DNA from: Thalassotalea sp. 273M-4
Lineage (GTDB): Bacteria > Pseudomonadota > Gammaproteobacteria > Enterobacterales > Alteromonadaceae
Assembly: GCF_041410465.1 (NCBI RefSeq)
Contig: NZ_CP166961.1
Coordinates: 3,224,001-3,288,000 of the forward strand
Direction: 5' to 3'
Length of the DNA: 64,000 nt
Positions 44,683 through 53,261 of this stretch are shown here, one piece after another. The translations under genes were made by a program, and so were the position numbers. Position 1 is the first letter of the stretch. Each line of letters opens with the position of its first letter. The notes below the pieces were generated by a model that saw only the letters and a program-made list of their open reading frames with translations, had not been told where the DNA came from and searched no databases.

Positions 44683-45252
44683 TTATTGATCTTTGTAGTC
44701 ATCAAAATTATAGCTGTCTAGCTTGTCCCACATATCATCTTCAGAATCGACGTCGGTATCGGTATCCTCGTCATCATCTTGTTCAAGATTCAATTGAGCG
44801 AGAAGCTGCTGGTATCTTGCTAAATTAGACTCTAGATAATCTTTCTCGTCATTAGTAAGCTCTTCTCCTGCTTCAGAGCGTTCAGACAAGGCATGCAATT
44901 CCATATTATTTTCAATGGCTAATAACTCTTGCTCTAGCGCTTCTGTGTTATCTTGAACATAGACCTTAGCAACTGAAGACTGCTTGGTTTGCACCTTGCT
45001 TGATTGGTTTTTAGGTTTTTCAACAATCGTCTGCACACCTAAGTCAATTGGCTTTTTACTACCAATACGTGGATCTTTACTCTGTGAGGATTGATTTTGG
45101 TCGGTCTTAGATTGCACAACCTGTTGACGACTGCCGGCCTTATTACCGGTCGATTTGCGCTTGCGTGCTTCTTTTTCAATTTTTTCAGGGCGCTTTAGAT
45201 TAAGCTTCTTCATTAAAGCGCCTTCTTTACGTGATTTCTTACTTCTGGCCAT
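44683..45252 (-). CDS. yihI: Der GTPase-activating protein YihI
   Basis: This 189-residue protein has a highly basic N-terminus (MARSKKSRKEGALMKKLNLKRPEK) with low-complexity linkers, a conserved middle (RIGSKKPIDLG), and an acidic C-terminal helical half (EQELLAIENNMELHALSERSEAGEELTNDEKDYLESNL). This is the YihI layout: a stimulator of the ribosome-assembly GTPase Der. Its neighbours hemN on one side and a CsrB/C-like RNA upstream reproduce the E. coli yihA–csrC–yihI–hemN context. Confidence 0.92.
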   Translation of the reverse strand: MARSKKSRKEGALMKKLNLKRPEKIEKEARKRKSTGNKAGSRQQVVQSKTDQNQSSQSKDPRIGSKKPIDLGVQTIVEKPKNQSSKVQTKQSSVAKVYVQDNTEALEQELLAIENNMELHALSERSEAGEELTNDEKDYLESNLARYQQLLAQLNLEQDDDEDTDTDVDSEDDMWDKLDSYNFDDYKDQ

Positions 45253-45408
45253 AATTAAATATACTAGCTGTCTGTCGATAGCTATATTTTACGCCATTAG
45301 GGGTTAAAACAATAATTTTATCTTTAAAAGAGGGGGTTATTTATTGAACTAAGTGCTAACACTTAAAAATTAATCTTACGCTGAACGTGTGAAAGGTAAA
45401 AAATGGAT

Positions 45409-45435
45409 AAAAAAAACGGTAGTCATAAACTACCG
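45409..45435 (-). terminator. Terminator of the CsrB/C-like RNA
   Basis: On the minus strand CGGTAGT, TTATG loop and ACTACCG are followed by eight T. Confidence 0.88.
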
Positions 45436-45700
45436 CTTTTCGGCAAACCTTTGCCAGTGTCTGGTATTCCAGCCCTGAATTCCTAATTCGCGTTCCTTCT
45501 TTTAGACACGTTTCCATACTTATTTTTTCTTTTCGGTCATCCTGACACTTTATTCACTGTCCATAACCCTATTGGGTACAACTTCAATGTTGTTCGATCA
45601 TCCTAATCGCAATTTTTCAATCCCTGATAATCCCTATAGCATCCGTACTAACTATCCTGATTTTTTTTGATTTTATTTCTAAGTTACGTCCTGTAACTGT
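45409..45700 (-). ncRNA. csrB: CsrB/CsrC-family CsrA-sequestering RNA
   Basis: An untranslated minus-strand unit of about 292 nt lies upstream of yihI, where E. coli has csrC. The transcript contains about twelve GGA motifs (ACAGGAC, TCAGGAT, TAGGGAT, CAGGGAT, TAGGATG, CAGGATG, AAGGAAC, TAGGAAT and others). Several sit in hairpin loops: GTTAC-AGGAC-GTAAC, CGAT-TAGGATG-ATCG, GTC-AGGAT-GAC and GAATT-AGG-AATTC. It ends in a strong terminator (45409–45435) and starts from a recognisable promoter. Such RNAs titrate CsrA and so control carbon storage, motility and biofilm. Subtype B versus C cannot be decided by eye. Confidence 0.82.
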
Positions 45701-46014
45701 TAACAAATTGTACGCGAGTTAATGATTGTTACAATTAGTAAAAACTTTTAAAATTTAAATTAAATCGACGATAAAGCATAAACCATTGTTATTAAAGGAG
45801 TTAATGATTATTAGCTAGTGTTTTTTCAGCTTTTAACAGCAACACCAATGGTCAATGTCTCACAAAGTGGTGGGTATATGGGAATGTTACAATAAGGTTA
45901 TGGGATATGTCACCCGAAAATAGAATCTCTTCCATCCTCGGTTATTTAAACTTTAGTAACCAAGTCATTATCTTTAGGATAAAGATAAATTAATAATCGC
46001 ATTGGTTGCGAAAG
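45701..46014. other. Boundary region between core genome and accessory island
   Basis: It holds the csr promoter. Further right are spaced TGT motifs and a 22-base-period pair TATGGGAATGTTAC / TATGGGATATGTCAC (about 45878–45911), preceded by TGTCTCACA (45856–45864), which also occurs at 48460. These may belong to a transposon end but could not be confirmed. Confidence 0.4.
45707..45734 (-). promoter_or_regulatory. Promoter of the CsrB/C-like RNA
   Basis: On the minus strand TTGTAA (45734 to 45729), 16-base spacer, TACAAT (45712 to 45707); start expected near 45700. No clear UvrY/GacA palindrome was recognised upstream. Confidence 0.55.
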
Positions 46015-48147
46015 CTACCACCTTTCACCTTCCGTACCATCTCTTAAGTAATATTTTTTTCCATCAAGAATACTATTTAAAGTTGCTTGTATATGAATGG
46101 GTTGGCTTGCAATATCTACTTGTCTTGCATGTTCTCGAAGAGTATCTATATCAAAAACGCCATTAAAACTAGTTTCATCAATAAGAGAGTAAGGGCCATT
46201 AGTTGAATCTCTGCCTGAATGTCCAATGATTTCAGCAACCCTAATAATTCCATCATCATTATTCAGGGTTTCAGACAAGAACTGTGCAGCCTTGTTTTTA
46301 GACGATCTCCATAGCTCGTAAAATATATGCGAATCAAAATCATGTTCGGTGTGTCTCTTTTCTTTCAATGATTTAACAGCAACATGTTGATAGTCAACCT
46401 CAAGCTGTTTAAGTTGGTTTTTAGAAATCCAAACCTCGCCACTACTTGTTTCTCCATAGATTTGAGATCGAACTTTTCGCAAGACATCTGCAGCCAATGG
46501 AGCACTTTCTAGCCTATTAACAAGCTGTTTTATAAGTGTAAATTTATCATCACTTTTAGTTATAACTGCATTTGTAACCCAGTTCATTCGACTGTATAGT
46601 TCTGTAGAAATGAAACCATAGTTGCTTTTTAGCTGCTCTATTAATTTGGGAGATGTAAGAAACGTATCATAAATACATGTCAAAATATCAAAGCTATTGG
46701 TTCTGCATTCTTTTGCATAATTCATTATCATTTCAAAGAATCGTTCTTCAGCACCTTCCGAAGTAACTCGATAAAGAAAACTACCTCTATCAATATCTCC
46801 AGAAATAAAACCTAAGATATCTTGATCTGAAATATATCCTACTGGTGTTTTATAATGAAATGCAATATGAAGCCTTTGCGGCGCAGACACTCTTCCCGCA
46901 GAGTCTGCATCTGCTTCGGAGACTTGATACATTGTAATATCGTCAGATTTTATAAGCGGAAAAATACTTCCTAGAAGCCCCGTCAATAAATAACGATCTC
47001 TATCATCGAATTCTTGTAAAATTTTCAGCCGTTCATCATTATACGATTCAACAACATCCTTAGGCTTATCAATTAAAAGCCCATCATTTGAAAATCTTTT
47101 TCCTATGTATGCTTCTGGTACTCTCTTAATGTGCTCATATATAGAGTTAGCTTTTGTTGAAATAATTGATAATGAAAAAAGATCTGTAAAACATACTTGC
47201 CCTTCAACTTGCTCTAATACAAACCTCAAGTGATTGAAAAACCGTTTTAATTCTCTAGGATTTCTAATAAGGTGTTTGAAGTACTTATGATAAACCCAGC
47301 TTAATCGATCTTGGTCAGATTCAAATCTGTCGTTTAAGTGTTTATTACTTAAACGCTCCAATTCAACATTAGCAAGTTCACTCATCCCCCTTTCGGAAAT
47401 AACAGGAAGAGGTACTCTAAGCTGAACCACCTTATTTATATATTCCGACGTATTTACAATGCCATTATTATCTAAAACAGAGGTGAGGTAATTTGCATCA
47501 AAAGCTAATAAAAATGAAGTGCCTGAAAAATCAGCGACAGCTTTAACAAGGCGCAAAACTTGAAATGTTTCAGGTGGGGTTAACCTATCAATATCATCAA
47601 TAATTACAACTATAGGGTTTTTAACTTCTTTGATTGCATCTACAACCTGTTTCTTTTTTCCTAAAAGGTCCAGTTCTTTTAATTTAGCAAGCTGTTCGGT
47701 TGCTTTTCCTGATGTTGATAATACGTTTTCAACTATTGAAGCCCAAGGTTCTGCACCAGGAATAAGCTTTGCAACACTGAAAAGCTTCGAATAAGCAATA
47801 AGCTCTTTCGCGGCTTTTGAAGCTACACTTGGGTTGTCCTGGACATTAAGTTGCGAAGAAAATTGGAGCAAAAAATCCTGAATTAGCGATTCAGGTCTAC
47901 CAGCTAACCAAGGATTATATTCAATAATGATTGGTGCAGATTCTTTTTCATGTAAGGCGCATTTTATGAGATTAATTACTGACGTTTTTCCATAACCCCA
48001 CTCACCTTCTAAAGAAACAGTCAAACAATCATCATCATGATTTAGCAGAAGTATATTTGCTAAATGATTAGCAAAATCAGACCTGTTTAGTAAATCAGGA
48101 TCTTCAGACCCTCCATTTATCGGTTGATCGTTGTGGTAATTTCCCAT
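46015..48147 (-). CDS. KAP-family P-loop NTPase
   Basis: This 710-residue protein has Walker A GEWGYGKTS (about residues 48–56), Walker B VVIIDDIDRLTPPET (about 181–195) and a sensor-like FLLAFDANYL, the KAP signature. The usual membrane insertion between A and B is replaced by a weakly hydrophobic stretch (SKLFSVAKLIPGAEPWASIVENVL). The C-terminal 350 residues are helical and unassigned. ATG 48147 has AGGAG six bases upstream. It lies 61 bases after an XRE regulator, probably in one operon. KAP NTPases recur in mobile elements and defence islands; an anti-phage role here is inference. Confidence 0.85.
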   Translation of the reverse strand: MGNYHNDQPINGGSEDPDLLNRSDFANHLANILLLNHDDDCLTVSLEGEWGYGKTSVINLIKCALHEKESAPIIIEYNPWLAGRPESLIQDFLLQFSSQLNVQDNPSVASKAAKELIAYSKLFSVAKLIPGAEPWASIVENVLSTSGKATEQLAKLKELDLLGKKKQVVDAIKEVKNPIVVIIDDIDRLTPPETFQVLRLVKAVADFSGTSFLLAFDANYLTSVLDNNGIVNTSEYINKVVQLRVPLPVISERGMSELANVELERLSNKHLNDRFESDQDRLSWVYHKYFKHLIRNPRELKRFFNHLRFVLEQVEGQVCFTDLFSLSIISTKANSIYEHIKRVPEAYIGKRFSNDGLLIDKPKDVVESYNDERLKILQEFDDRDRYLLTGLLGSIFPLIKSDDITMYQVSEADADSAGRVSAPQRLHIAFHYKTPVGYISDQDILGFISGDIDRGSFLYRVTSEGAEERFFEMIMNYAKECRTNSFDILTCIYDTFLTSPKLIEQLKSNYGFISTELYSRMNWVTNAVITKSDDKFTLIKQLVNRLESAPLAADVLRKVRSQIYGETSSGEVWISKNQLKQLEVDYQHVAVKSLKEKRHTEHDFDSHIFYELWRSSKNKAAQFLSETLNNDDGIIRVAEIIGHSGRDSTNGPYSLIDETSFNGVFDIDTLREHARQVDIASQPIHIQATLNSILDGKKYYLRDGTEGERW

Positions 48148-48208
48148 TCATAACTCCTTTGAACATTGGGTAAATGCAGTCCAATATAGCCTTGGCTATC
48201 ATTATTTT

Positions 48209-48427
48209 TTATGAATCAACCAGTTCCAATAGCTCACTAATACTTAAGTTAAATGCCTCAGCAATCAACATTAATTTGATGACGGTAATATTTACTTTAC
48301 CAATTTCAATTTTACTTAGGTGACTTTGTGTCATACCTGTTAGATCAGATAGCTCTTCCTGACTCATAGATCTGCGAGTCCTTTCAAGCTTTATTGTTAA
48401 TCCAAGCTTTTTGGCAAAATCATTCAT
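48209..48427 (-). CDS. XRE-family helix-turn-helix regulator
   Basis: This 72-residue protein is a single HTH domain: RTRRSMSQEELSDLTGMTQSHLSKIEIGK is a classical Cro/CI helix-turn-helix. It is first in the minus-strand unit with the KAP NTPase and divergent to tnsA. The intervening 186 bases contain a long palindrome (48495–48525) likely to be its operator, so it may repress both the KAP unit and the transposition genes. Confidence 0.88.
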   Translation of the reverse strand: MNDFAKKLGLTIKLERTRRSMSQEELSDLTGMTQSHLSKIEIGKVNITVIKLMLIAEAFNLSISELLELVDS

Positions 48428-48494
48428 CTACTTACCCTTACTATAAGTAGATAACTGTCTCACACCATATAAAACTTTGCTAAATACTATAATC

Positions 48495-48525
48495 CTACTA
48501 AAGTCATATAATACTATTTTAGTAG
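48495..48525. promoter_or_regulatory. Operator-like palindrome between XRE regulator and tnsA
   Basis: CTACTAAA, 15-base AT-rich spacer, TTTAGTAG: perfect 8-bp arms. A smaller palindrome CTTA–CTA–TAAG lies at 48434–48444 next to the XRE start. They suit autoregulation and control of the tns operon. Part of this region may also be the tnsA-proximal transposon end. Confidence 0.5.
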
Positions 48526-48613
48526 TTAAGTATGTGAAAAAGATCCCGTTAGTAACAATTTCTAGTTCAGATTAATATCTCTTAGAATTTGTACTAGTTA
48601 GAAAGGTTAAAGC

Positions 48614-49219
48614 GTGAATACACGTAAACTGCACAGAAAGCATAAATCGAAGCATCAAATAAATTTTTACAGCCGAAAAAATGGTTGCCATGTTTGGTGT
48701 GAATCTAATTTAGAGCGTAACTTTGCCCTAAGCTTAGAGTTTGATGGTAATGTGATTTGCTATACGACCCAACCAGGAACCATTAATGTTCATGGCCGAA
48801 GCTATACGCCAGACTTTCTAGTAATGTACAAATCTAAGCCAGCTGAATTTATCGAAGTAAAAATGTTCAGCGTGATCGATGGTGATGACGAATTCACTAG
48901 AAAATTTCAATTAAACCACTCTGCTATCAAGCAAGCGCTCCGCTTAAATTTAGTCTTAAAAACAGACATAGACTTAAGGAAAGTAAACCTATCGACTTTA
49001 GATAAGCTGTACCGGTTTCTAGATGTCGATATTCGCCATATATATATTGATGAAGATTTCCCTGAGTACACATCAATAGCCAAGCTGGCTATGTATCTAG
49101 AAAAAAATGCGATGGGCTCGATTCATGAGGCATGGGCAATGGTTGCCCAAAAAGTATATGCGCCTGTTGAATACTCTAATTTAAGCTACGAATCCGAAAT
49201 AGTTCGCACCGGCTATTGA
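48614..49219 (+). CDS. tnsA: TnsA-like transposon endonuclease subunit
   Basis: This 201-residue protein opens with a basic segment (RKLHRKHKSKHQINFYSRKNG), then the TnsA nuclease core: Glu in WCESNLERNFA, Asp in YTPDFLVMYKSK and the lysine pair in EFIEVKMF, giving the PD-(D/E)xK-type site. The C-terminal helical domain (TSIAKLAMYLEKNAMGSIHEAWAMVA) would contact TnsB and TnsC. TnsA cuts the 5' strands for cut-and-paste transposition, so the element is expected to leave its donor cleanly. It abuts tnsB. Confidence 0.9.
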   Translation: MNTRKLHRKHKSKHQINFYSRKNGCHVWCESNLERNFALSLEFDGNVICYTTQPGTINVHGRSYTPDFLVMYKSKPAEFIEVKMFSVIDGDDEFTRKFQLNHSAIKQALRLNLVLKTDIDLRKVNLSTLDKLYRFLDVDIRHIYIDEDFPEYTSIAKLAMYLEKNAMGSIHEAWAMVAQKVYAPVEYSNLSYESEIVRTGY

Positions 49220-49227
49220 AGGCTACC

Positions 49228-51231
49228 ATGCACCCTCAAATTTTCAAAAACGCTGTATTTGTAAATAACGCTGAAGAGCATTTCCGCGTAGTTACTTGCT
49301 CGGATACATCAGTCTTTTGTGAACCTGAAGGTCACTCTGGTAGTCCCCTAGCATTTACTATTAGTGACTTTGTAAACGAACTAAAAGAAGAAAAATTAGC
49401 TCGCGTATCTGACTTACCTGCAAATATCGAAAACCTTGACGCTTATCAGCAGAAACATTTTGAAAGAAGAGCGCCATATTTGCATTCGCTTTTATGGCTT
49501 GTAGGTGAAGGACATCAACCGACATCGGATGAAACCTATAAACTTTTGAAGAAAAAAGTAGAGGTAGATTACGGTACTTGTCGCCATCCCGGAAAATCAA
49601 CTATTGGCAAGTGGTGGAAAGCATTTAAAGATGCTGGGAATGATATCAAAAAGGCGCTTCCTAGGCCGCCATCAGTTCCCAAAAGACTAGATAAAGCATC
49701 CAATGATGTCGTTGAACACTTCGCTACAGAAACCTGGCTAAAAGCTAACTCCCCTAACATAGCGCGAGGCTATGAGGCATACAAACTATTCGCCCAAGAA
49801 GCTTATATGAAACAAAGTAACGATATAAAAATTGCTAGTGAATCAACTTTCCGCCGACGCATCAAAGTTAATAAAGAAATAGACAGAGTAGCAAAGGCCG
49901 GTAACCACAATCAGTATCAGAAGGCTATCCGTACGTTGCTCAGAAAGATTAAAACATCAAGGCCATTAGAGCGAGTAGAATTAGATAGAGCAAGTTTTAA
50001 TTTATCACTTCTCGATGATGATACTTTGCAGCCAACTGGATGTGTGAGTATTTACGCTGCAATTGACTGTTTCACTCGGTTGCCCATTGGCCTCACCGTC
50101 GAATTTGGAACCGCTGAAGATACTCGTGGTGTGGCCAAGTTAATAAAATCAATATTCATTCCAAATAAAGAATATGTTAATGCATACGGTAAACCTGAAA
50201 AGTTAATTGCCGATAACGGTCCTGGATTTAGTTCTTCCACGACACACCAGCTGACTGAAGATTTAAAAATAGAATATATCCGCACACCTACCGGTCAGCC
50301 ATGGAAAAAGCCTTTTGTTGAGTCTTTCTTTAATACCCTTAGAAAAGAGTTTTTCGAAGGACTAGTAAGTAAAGACCAAAATGGCCAAATTCACATAGGT
50401 GTTTTGGGCTACCTAGGGAAGCGAACGGATACAGATTCACTTAAGCCTGAGATTGAAAACGTCAAAAAGGCTGCTCAAATCACCATTTCAGAATTTATGC
50501 TGGCTTTAAATGACTATTTACATACTTTTGTCACCAGCCCGCACTCTCAATTAAATGGTCTTGCGCCAATAACTGTTTGGAATAATGCTGAGTCTACCCA
50601 TCCGTCAATAAATATTGGATATGAAAACGTTAAGCACCACTTCCGAACGGAGGAAACAGTAAGAACATTAAACGAACGAGGCAACATAAGCCTTGATTAT
50701 CAGACATACTCAAGCACTGAATTAAAGGCTGTATATAACGATTTACGCCTAGTAGGCGATAAGAAAAGTCCCGATGTTATTGTTAAAAGAGATCTTGATG
50801 ATGCGCGCGAAATTACCGTTATTTACAGATTACCAGGGGACTCCTGCTACCGACCGATTATAGTGCCTCACCAAGATATAGGTGATAGTGATACAGCTAT
50901 TTCATTTGAAGAGCTGAACAGAGCCAGAGTGGAAACCAAACGAAGATCACCAGATATTGCACACTTTACGCGACGTCCTCAAAAAACTGCGAGACGGACT
51001 AGCACCCTAAAAACAGGAGATCTAAAGGAAGCGTTCGGCAAGTATGGTGATGTCCAAAGTGTGATTGAGGCAAATAACAAAAGAGAGCCTCTTAAGAGCA
51101 AAACCAAAGCTCCAGAAACTAAAGCTAGTAGCGCGGTTAAATCGAAGTCCTATAACCTCAAAGGTCAGCAGTTAGAACTTGATGAATACTATGACGACAC
51201 TGAGTGGAACGAGCCTGAAAGTGATGATTAA
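49228..51231 (+). CDS. tnsB: TnsB-like DDE transposase
   Basis: This is a 667-residue transposase. ATG 49228 is preferred; a TTG overlapping the tnsA stop would add four residues. N-terminal DNA-binding domains (about 60–220) precede an rve/DDE core with Asp in RVELDRASF, Asp in LIADNGPGF and Glu in KPFVESFFNTL. A Mu-type C-terminal beta-barrel follows, then a long basic tail (TRRPQKTARRTSTLK) ending in acidic residues (YYDDTEWNEPESDD), the region that contacts TnsC. It breaks and joins the 3' ends. No frameshift was seen. Confidence 0.93.
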   Translation: MHPQIFKNAVFVNNAEEHFRVVTCSDTSVFCEPEGHSGSPLAFTISDFVNELKEEKLARVSDLPANIENLDAYQQKHFERRAPYLHSLLWLVGEGHQPTSDETYKLLKKKVEVDYGTCRHPGKSTIGKWWKAFKDAGNDIKKALPRPPSVPKRLDKASNDVVEHFATETWLKANSPNIARGYEAYKLFAQEAYMKQSNDIKIASESTFRRRIKVNKEIDRVAKAGNHNQYQKAIRTLLRKIKTSRPLERVELDRASFNLSLLDDDTLQPTGCVSIYAAIDCFTRLPIGLTVEFGTAEDTRGVAKLIKSIFIPNKEYVNAYGKPEKLIADNGPGFSSSTTHQLTEDLKIEYIRTPTGQPWKKPFVESFFNTLRKEFFEGLVSKDQNGQIHIGVLGYLGKRTDTDSLKPEIENVKKAAQITISEFMLALNDYLHTFVTSPHSQLNGLAPITVWNNAESTHPSINIGYENVKHHFRTEETVRTLNERGNISLDYQTYSSTELKAVYNDLRLVGDKKSPDVIVKRDLDDAREITVIYRLPGDSCYRPIIVPHQDIGDSDTAISFEELNRARVETKRRSPDIAHFTRRPQKTARRTSTLKTGDLKEAFGKYGDVQSVIEANNKREPLKSKTKAPETKASSAVKSKSYNLKGQQLELDEYYDDTEWNEPESDD

Positions 51232-51234
51232 CCT

Positions 51235-52113
51235 ATGTTTAACCACCCTAGATTGCAAGAACACCTAAATGTAATAAGACAGATACATCATTCAAGCTTA
51301 GCCTCAAAGTATTCTTTACTGATAATAGGTGAGTCAGGCGTTGGTAAGACTTTCTTAGCTAAGCATTATTTTGAACAAAATCCACCTATCGAACTAAGCG
51401 ATAGGGCCATATTTCCTGTTTTATATTGCAAACTAGTGCAAACCAAAACTGCAAGTGACCTATTGCAGCAATTAATAATAGCGCTCGGTGCTATCCCCAA
51501 CAAAGTAAACTCCAAAGCGTACTTAATTCAAGAGAGACTCATACACTTACTTAGAGAGCACCGTGTTGAGTTAATTATTATTGATGAAGTGCAAGAATGT
51601 TTGCCAGACATCGACGGTATCATGGCCCAACGGATGGCAAAACAATTTGCAGCCTTAATTGATTGCTCAAAGATTCCAATGATCTTGCTTGGCACACCAA
51701 TGTCTTCAAGACTACTCGCATTAAAGTATGGTACCAAAGACAACTTAGTATATGGCGAAGAACAATTGTCTCGAAGATTTATAGCTGAACGTATGATTGA
51801 GCCAATCCCCCAACGTTGCCAAGCTTGGTTGGACTGTATTAATTACTTTTGTGGTAAGTATATTTTCAAAACCTTCTCTTTAGATGATAAACAGCTACTC
51901 AACCGAGTATACATAGCAACTAAAGGTAAGATTGGGCTAGTAAATAAGCTATTTTCTTTTCTACGCGCAGATAAAACAACGATAGACCTTACCGATCTAT
52001 ACGATAGCTTCCGGTTATCTATCAATTCAAAATCGATAAATCCTTTTGATGTTCAGCAATTAAGTAATACAGAGGTTACAGATTTGCTAGATAGTTGGAA
52101 GAACAAAACATGA
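51235..52113 (+). CDS. tnsC: TnsC/TniB-like AAA+ transposition regulator
   Basis: This is a 292-residue ATPase with Walker A GESGVGKTFLAKHYFE (about residues 32–47) and Walker B ELIIIDEVQEC (about 112–122), with a sensor segment IPMILLGTPMSSR. It is much shorter than Tn7 TnsC (555 residues), close to TniB and CAST-type TnsC. It links target DNA bound by TniQ to the TnsAB transposase. It starts 3 bases after tnsB and overlaps tniQ by 4. Confidence 0.92.
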   Translation: MFNHPRLQEHLNVIRQIHHSSLASKYSLLIIGESGVGKTFLAKHYFEQNPPIELSDRAIFPVLYCKLVQTKTASDLLQQLIIALGAIPNKVNSKAYLIQERLIHLLREHRVELIIIDEVQECLPDIDGIMAQRMAKQFAALIDCSKIPMILLGTPMSSRLLALKYGTKDNLVYGEEQLSRRFIAERMIEPIPQRCQAWLDCINYFCGKYIFKTFSLDDKQLLNRVYIATKGKIGLVNKLFSFLRADKTTIDLTDLYDSFRLSINSKSINPFDVQQLSNTEVTDLLDSWKNKT

Positions 52114-53261
52114 TGCTTTCAATAAGGCCAAAGCAATTACATGACGAAAATGTGATCGGTTATATCTACCGGCTTTCACTAGCCAACGGATTTCAAAATT
52201 TATATCAATGGCTACCAAGATCAATAGCAACAAGTCTTTCGCATGGGCATTTGTCTGCAACTAATAGTAAATACATACAAAATTTAACTGGTTGCCAGCT
52301 CAACACACAAACTCGATTATATAAAGGCAATCTATCACCATTGTTCGCTGTACCTATATTCTCACAACCCAGAATTTGTCCTAAATGCATCGAAGAATAC
52401 GGATACTACAAACAATCTTGGCAATATTTGGAAGTGTTAATATGTAGTAAGCATCAATGTTTACTACTAGGAACCTGCCACTGCTGCGACAAGCAACTTG
52501 AATGGGGCGAAAGACTGATAACCGGATACTGTACCAACCCCGACTGCGGCAAACGATTACAAGTCAGGAATATTCCACTAACACTTGTTAATTTAACTTT
52601 TGAACAGGCTCTTGATTGCTTATTAGCTCACTATTTTTTATTGAACCCAGGCATCGCTCTGATTAAGAGGGATAAAGTAATTAAGCCACATCACTTCAAT
52701 CGAAATCTGCGAGCTGGATTGGAGCTACTGAAAAACTTGCCATCCAAGCCAAGTAGGTTTGATGAACTAACCAACATCATCCAATCAAACTGCGGCTATC
52801 CGGATTCAATACGGTTGTTTCCGATAAACCTATTCGTTCGAAATTTATATGATAAAAACTGGCCAATAGTCCATAAGTTGAAAGGTATTGCCACAACTCG
52901 GGTTGAAGAAGGCAATAATCTTAATTCTATGGTGATGTTTAGTAAGCATGTCGCTGAATTATTAGGTGTTAATCTAACTGAGCTAAAGCGGATTACAGAT
53001 GTTGTTTTGCCGGAGTTAGCCTATAAGAAAAAGCTATCTGCAATCTACCCCTTAGACATTAAGTCATTCATTCAGCCATTAATAGATAATCGTCAGAGTA
53101 TTGTTGACTTCGAAGTATTTAATAGTGCCAAACAAAAAAGAAACCAAGCGAGATCACTTTACCAAGGGATTTATTTTGGCAAATTAAAATTTAATTATCA
53201 TCCAAAAGATTCTTTACAAAATTCAATCATGCTAAGTTGTTACCAGGTAAAACATGATTAG
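52110..53261 (+). CDS. tniQ: TniQ/TnsD-family target selector
   Basis: This is a 383-residue protein. It is started at the ATG that overlaps the tnsC stop (ATGA), with GGAAG eight bases upstream. The TniQ domain occupies the N-terminal third (SIRPKQLHDENVIGYIYRLSLANGF), followed by two zinc-binding Cys pairs: ICPKC...C near residue 90–115 and CHCC...YCTNPDCG near 125–150. The C-terminal 200 residues, with an HTH-like region (HVAELLGVNLTELKRI), probably read the attachment sequence. Size is between short TniQ and TnsD, so site-specific targeting is likely but the site is unknown. Confidence 0.87.
   Translation: MMLSIRPKQLHDENVIGYIYRLSLANGFQNLYQWLPRSIATSLSHGHLSATNSKYIQNLTGCQLNTQTRLYKGNLSPLFAVPIFSQPRICPKCIEEYGYYKQSWQYLEVLICSKHQCLLLGTCHCCDKQLEWGERLITGYCTNPDCGKRLQVRNIPLTLVNLTFEQALDCLLAHYFLLNPGIALIKRDKVIKPHHFNRNLRAGLELLKNLPSKPSRFDELTNIIQSNCGYPDSIRLFPINLFVRNLYDKNWPIVHKLKGIATTRVEEGNNLNSMVMFSKHVAELLGVNLTELKRITDVVLPELAYKKKLSAIYPLDIKSFIQPLIDNRQSIVDFEVFNSAKQKRNQARSLYQGIYFGKLKFNYHPKDSLQNSIMLSCYQVKHD

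Larger units (their letters stand above)
48614..53261 (+). mobile_element. Tn7-like transposition module (tnsA-tnsB-tnsC-tniQ)
   Basis: Four overlapping or adjacent genes encode TnsA, TnsB, TnsC and a TniQ/TnsD-type target selector. Their order and tight coupling are those of Tn7-like elements. There is no tnsE, no cas gene and no CRISPR array, so target choice presumably rests on the TniQ protein binding DNA. TGT...ACA ends with a 5-bp duplication could not be located. The element probably spans more than this core, with XRE–KAP on the left and the 54–56 kb genes as cargo. Confidence 0.85.
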
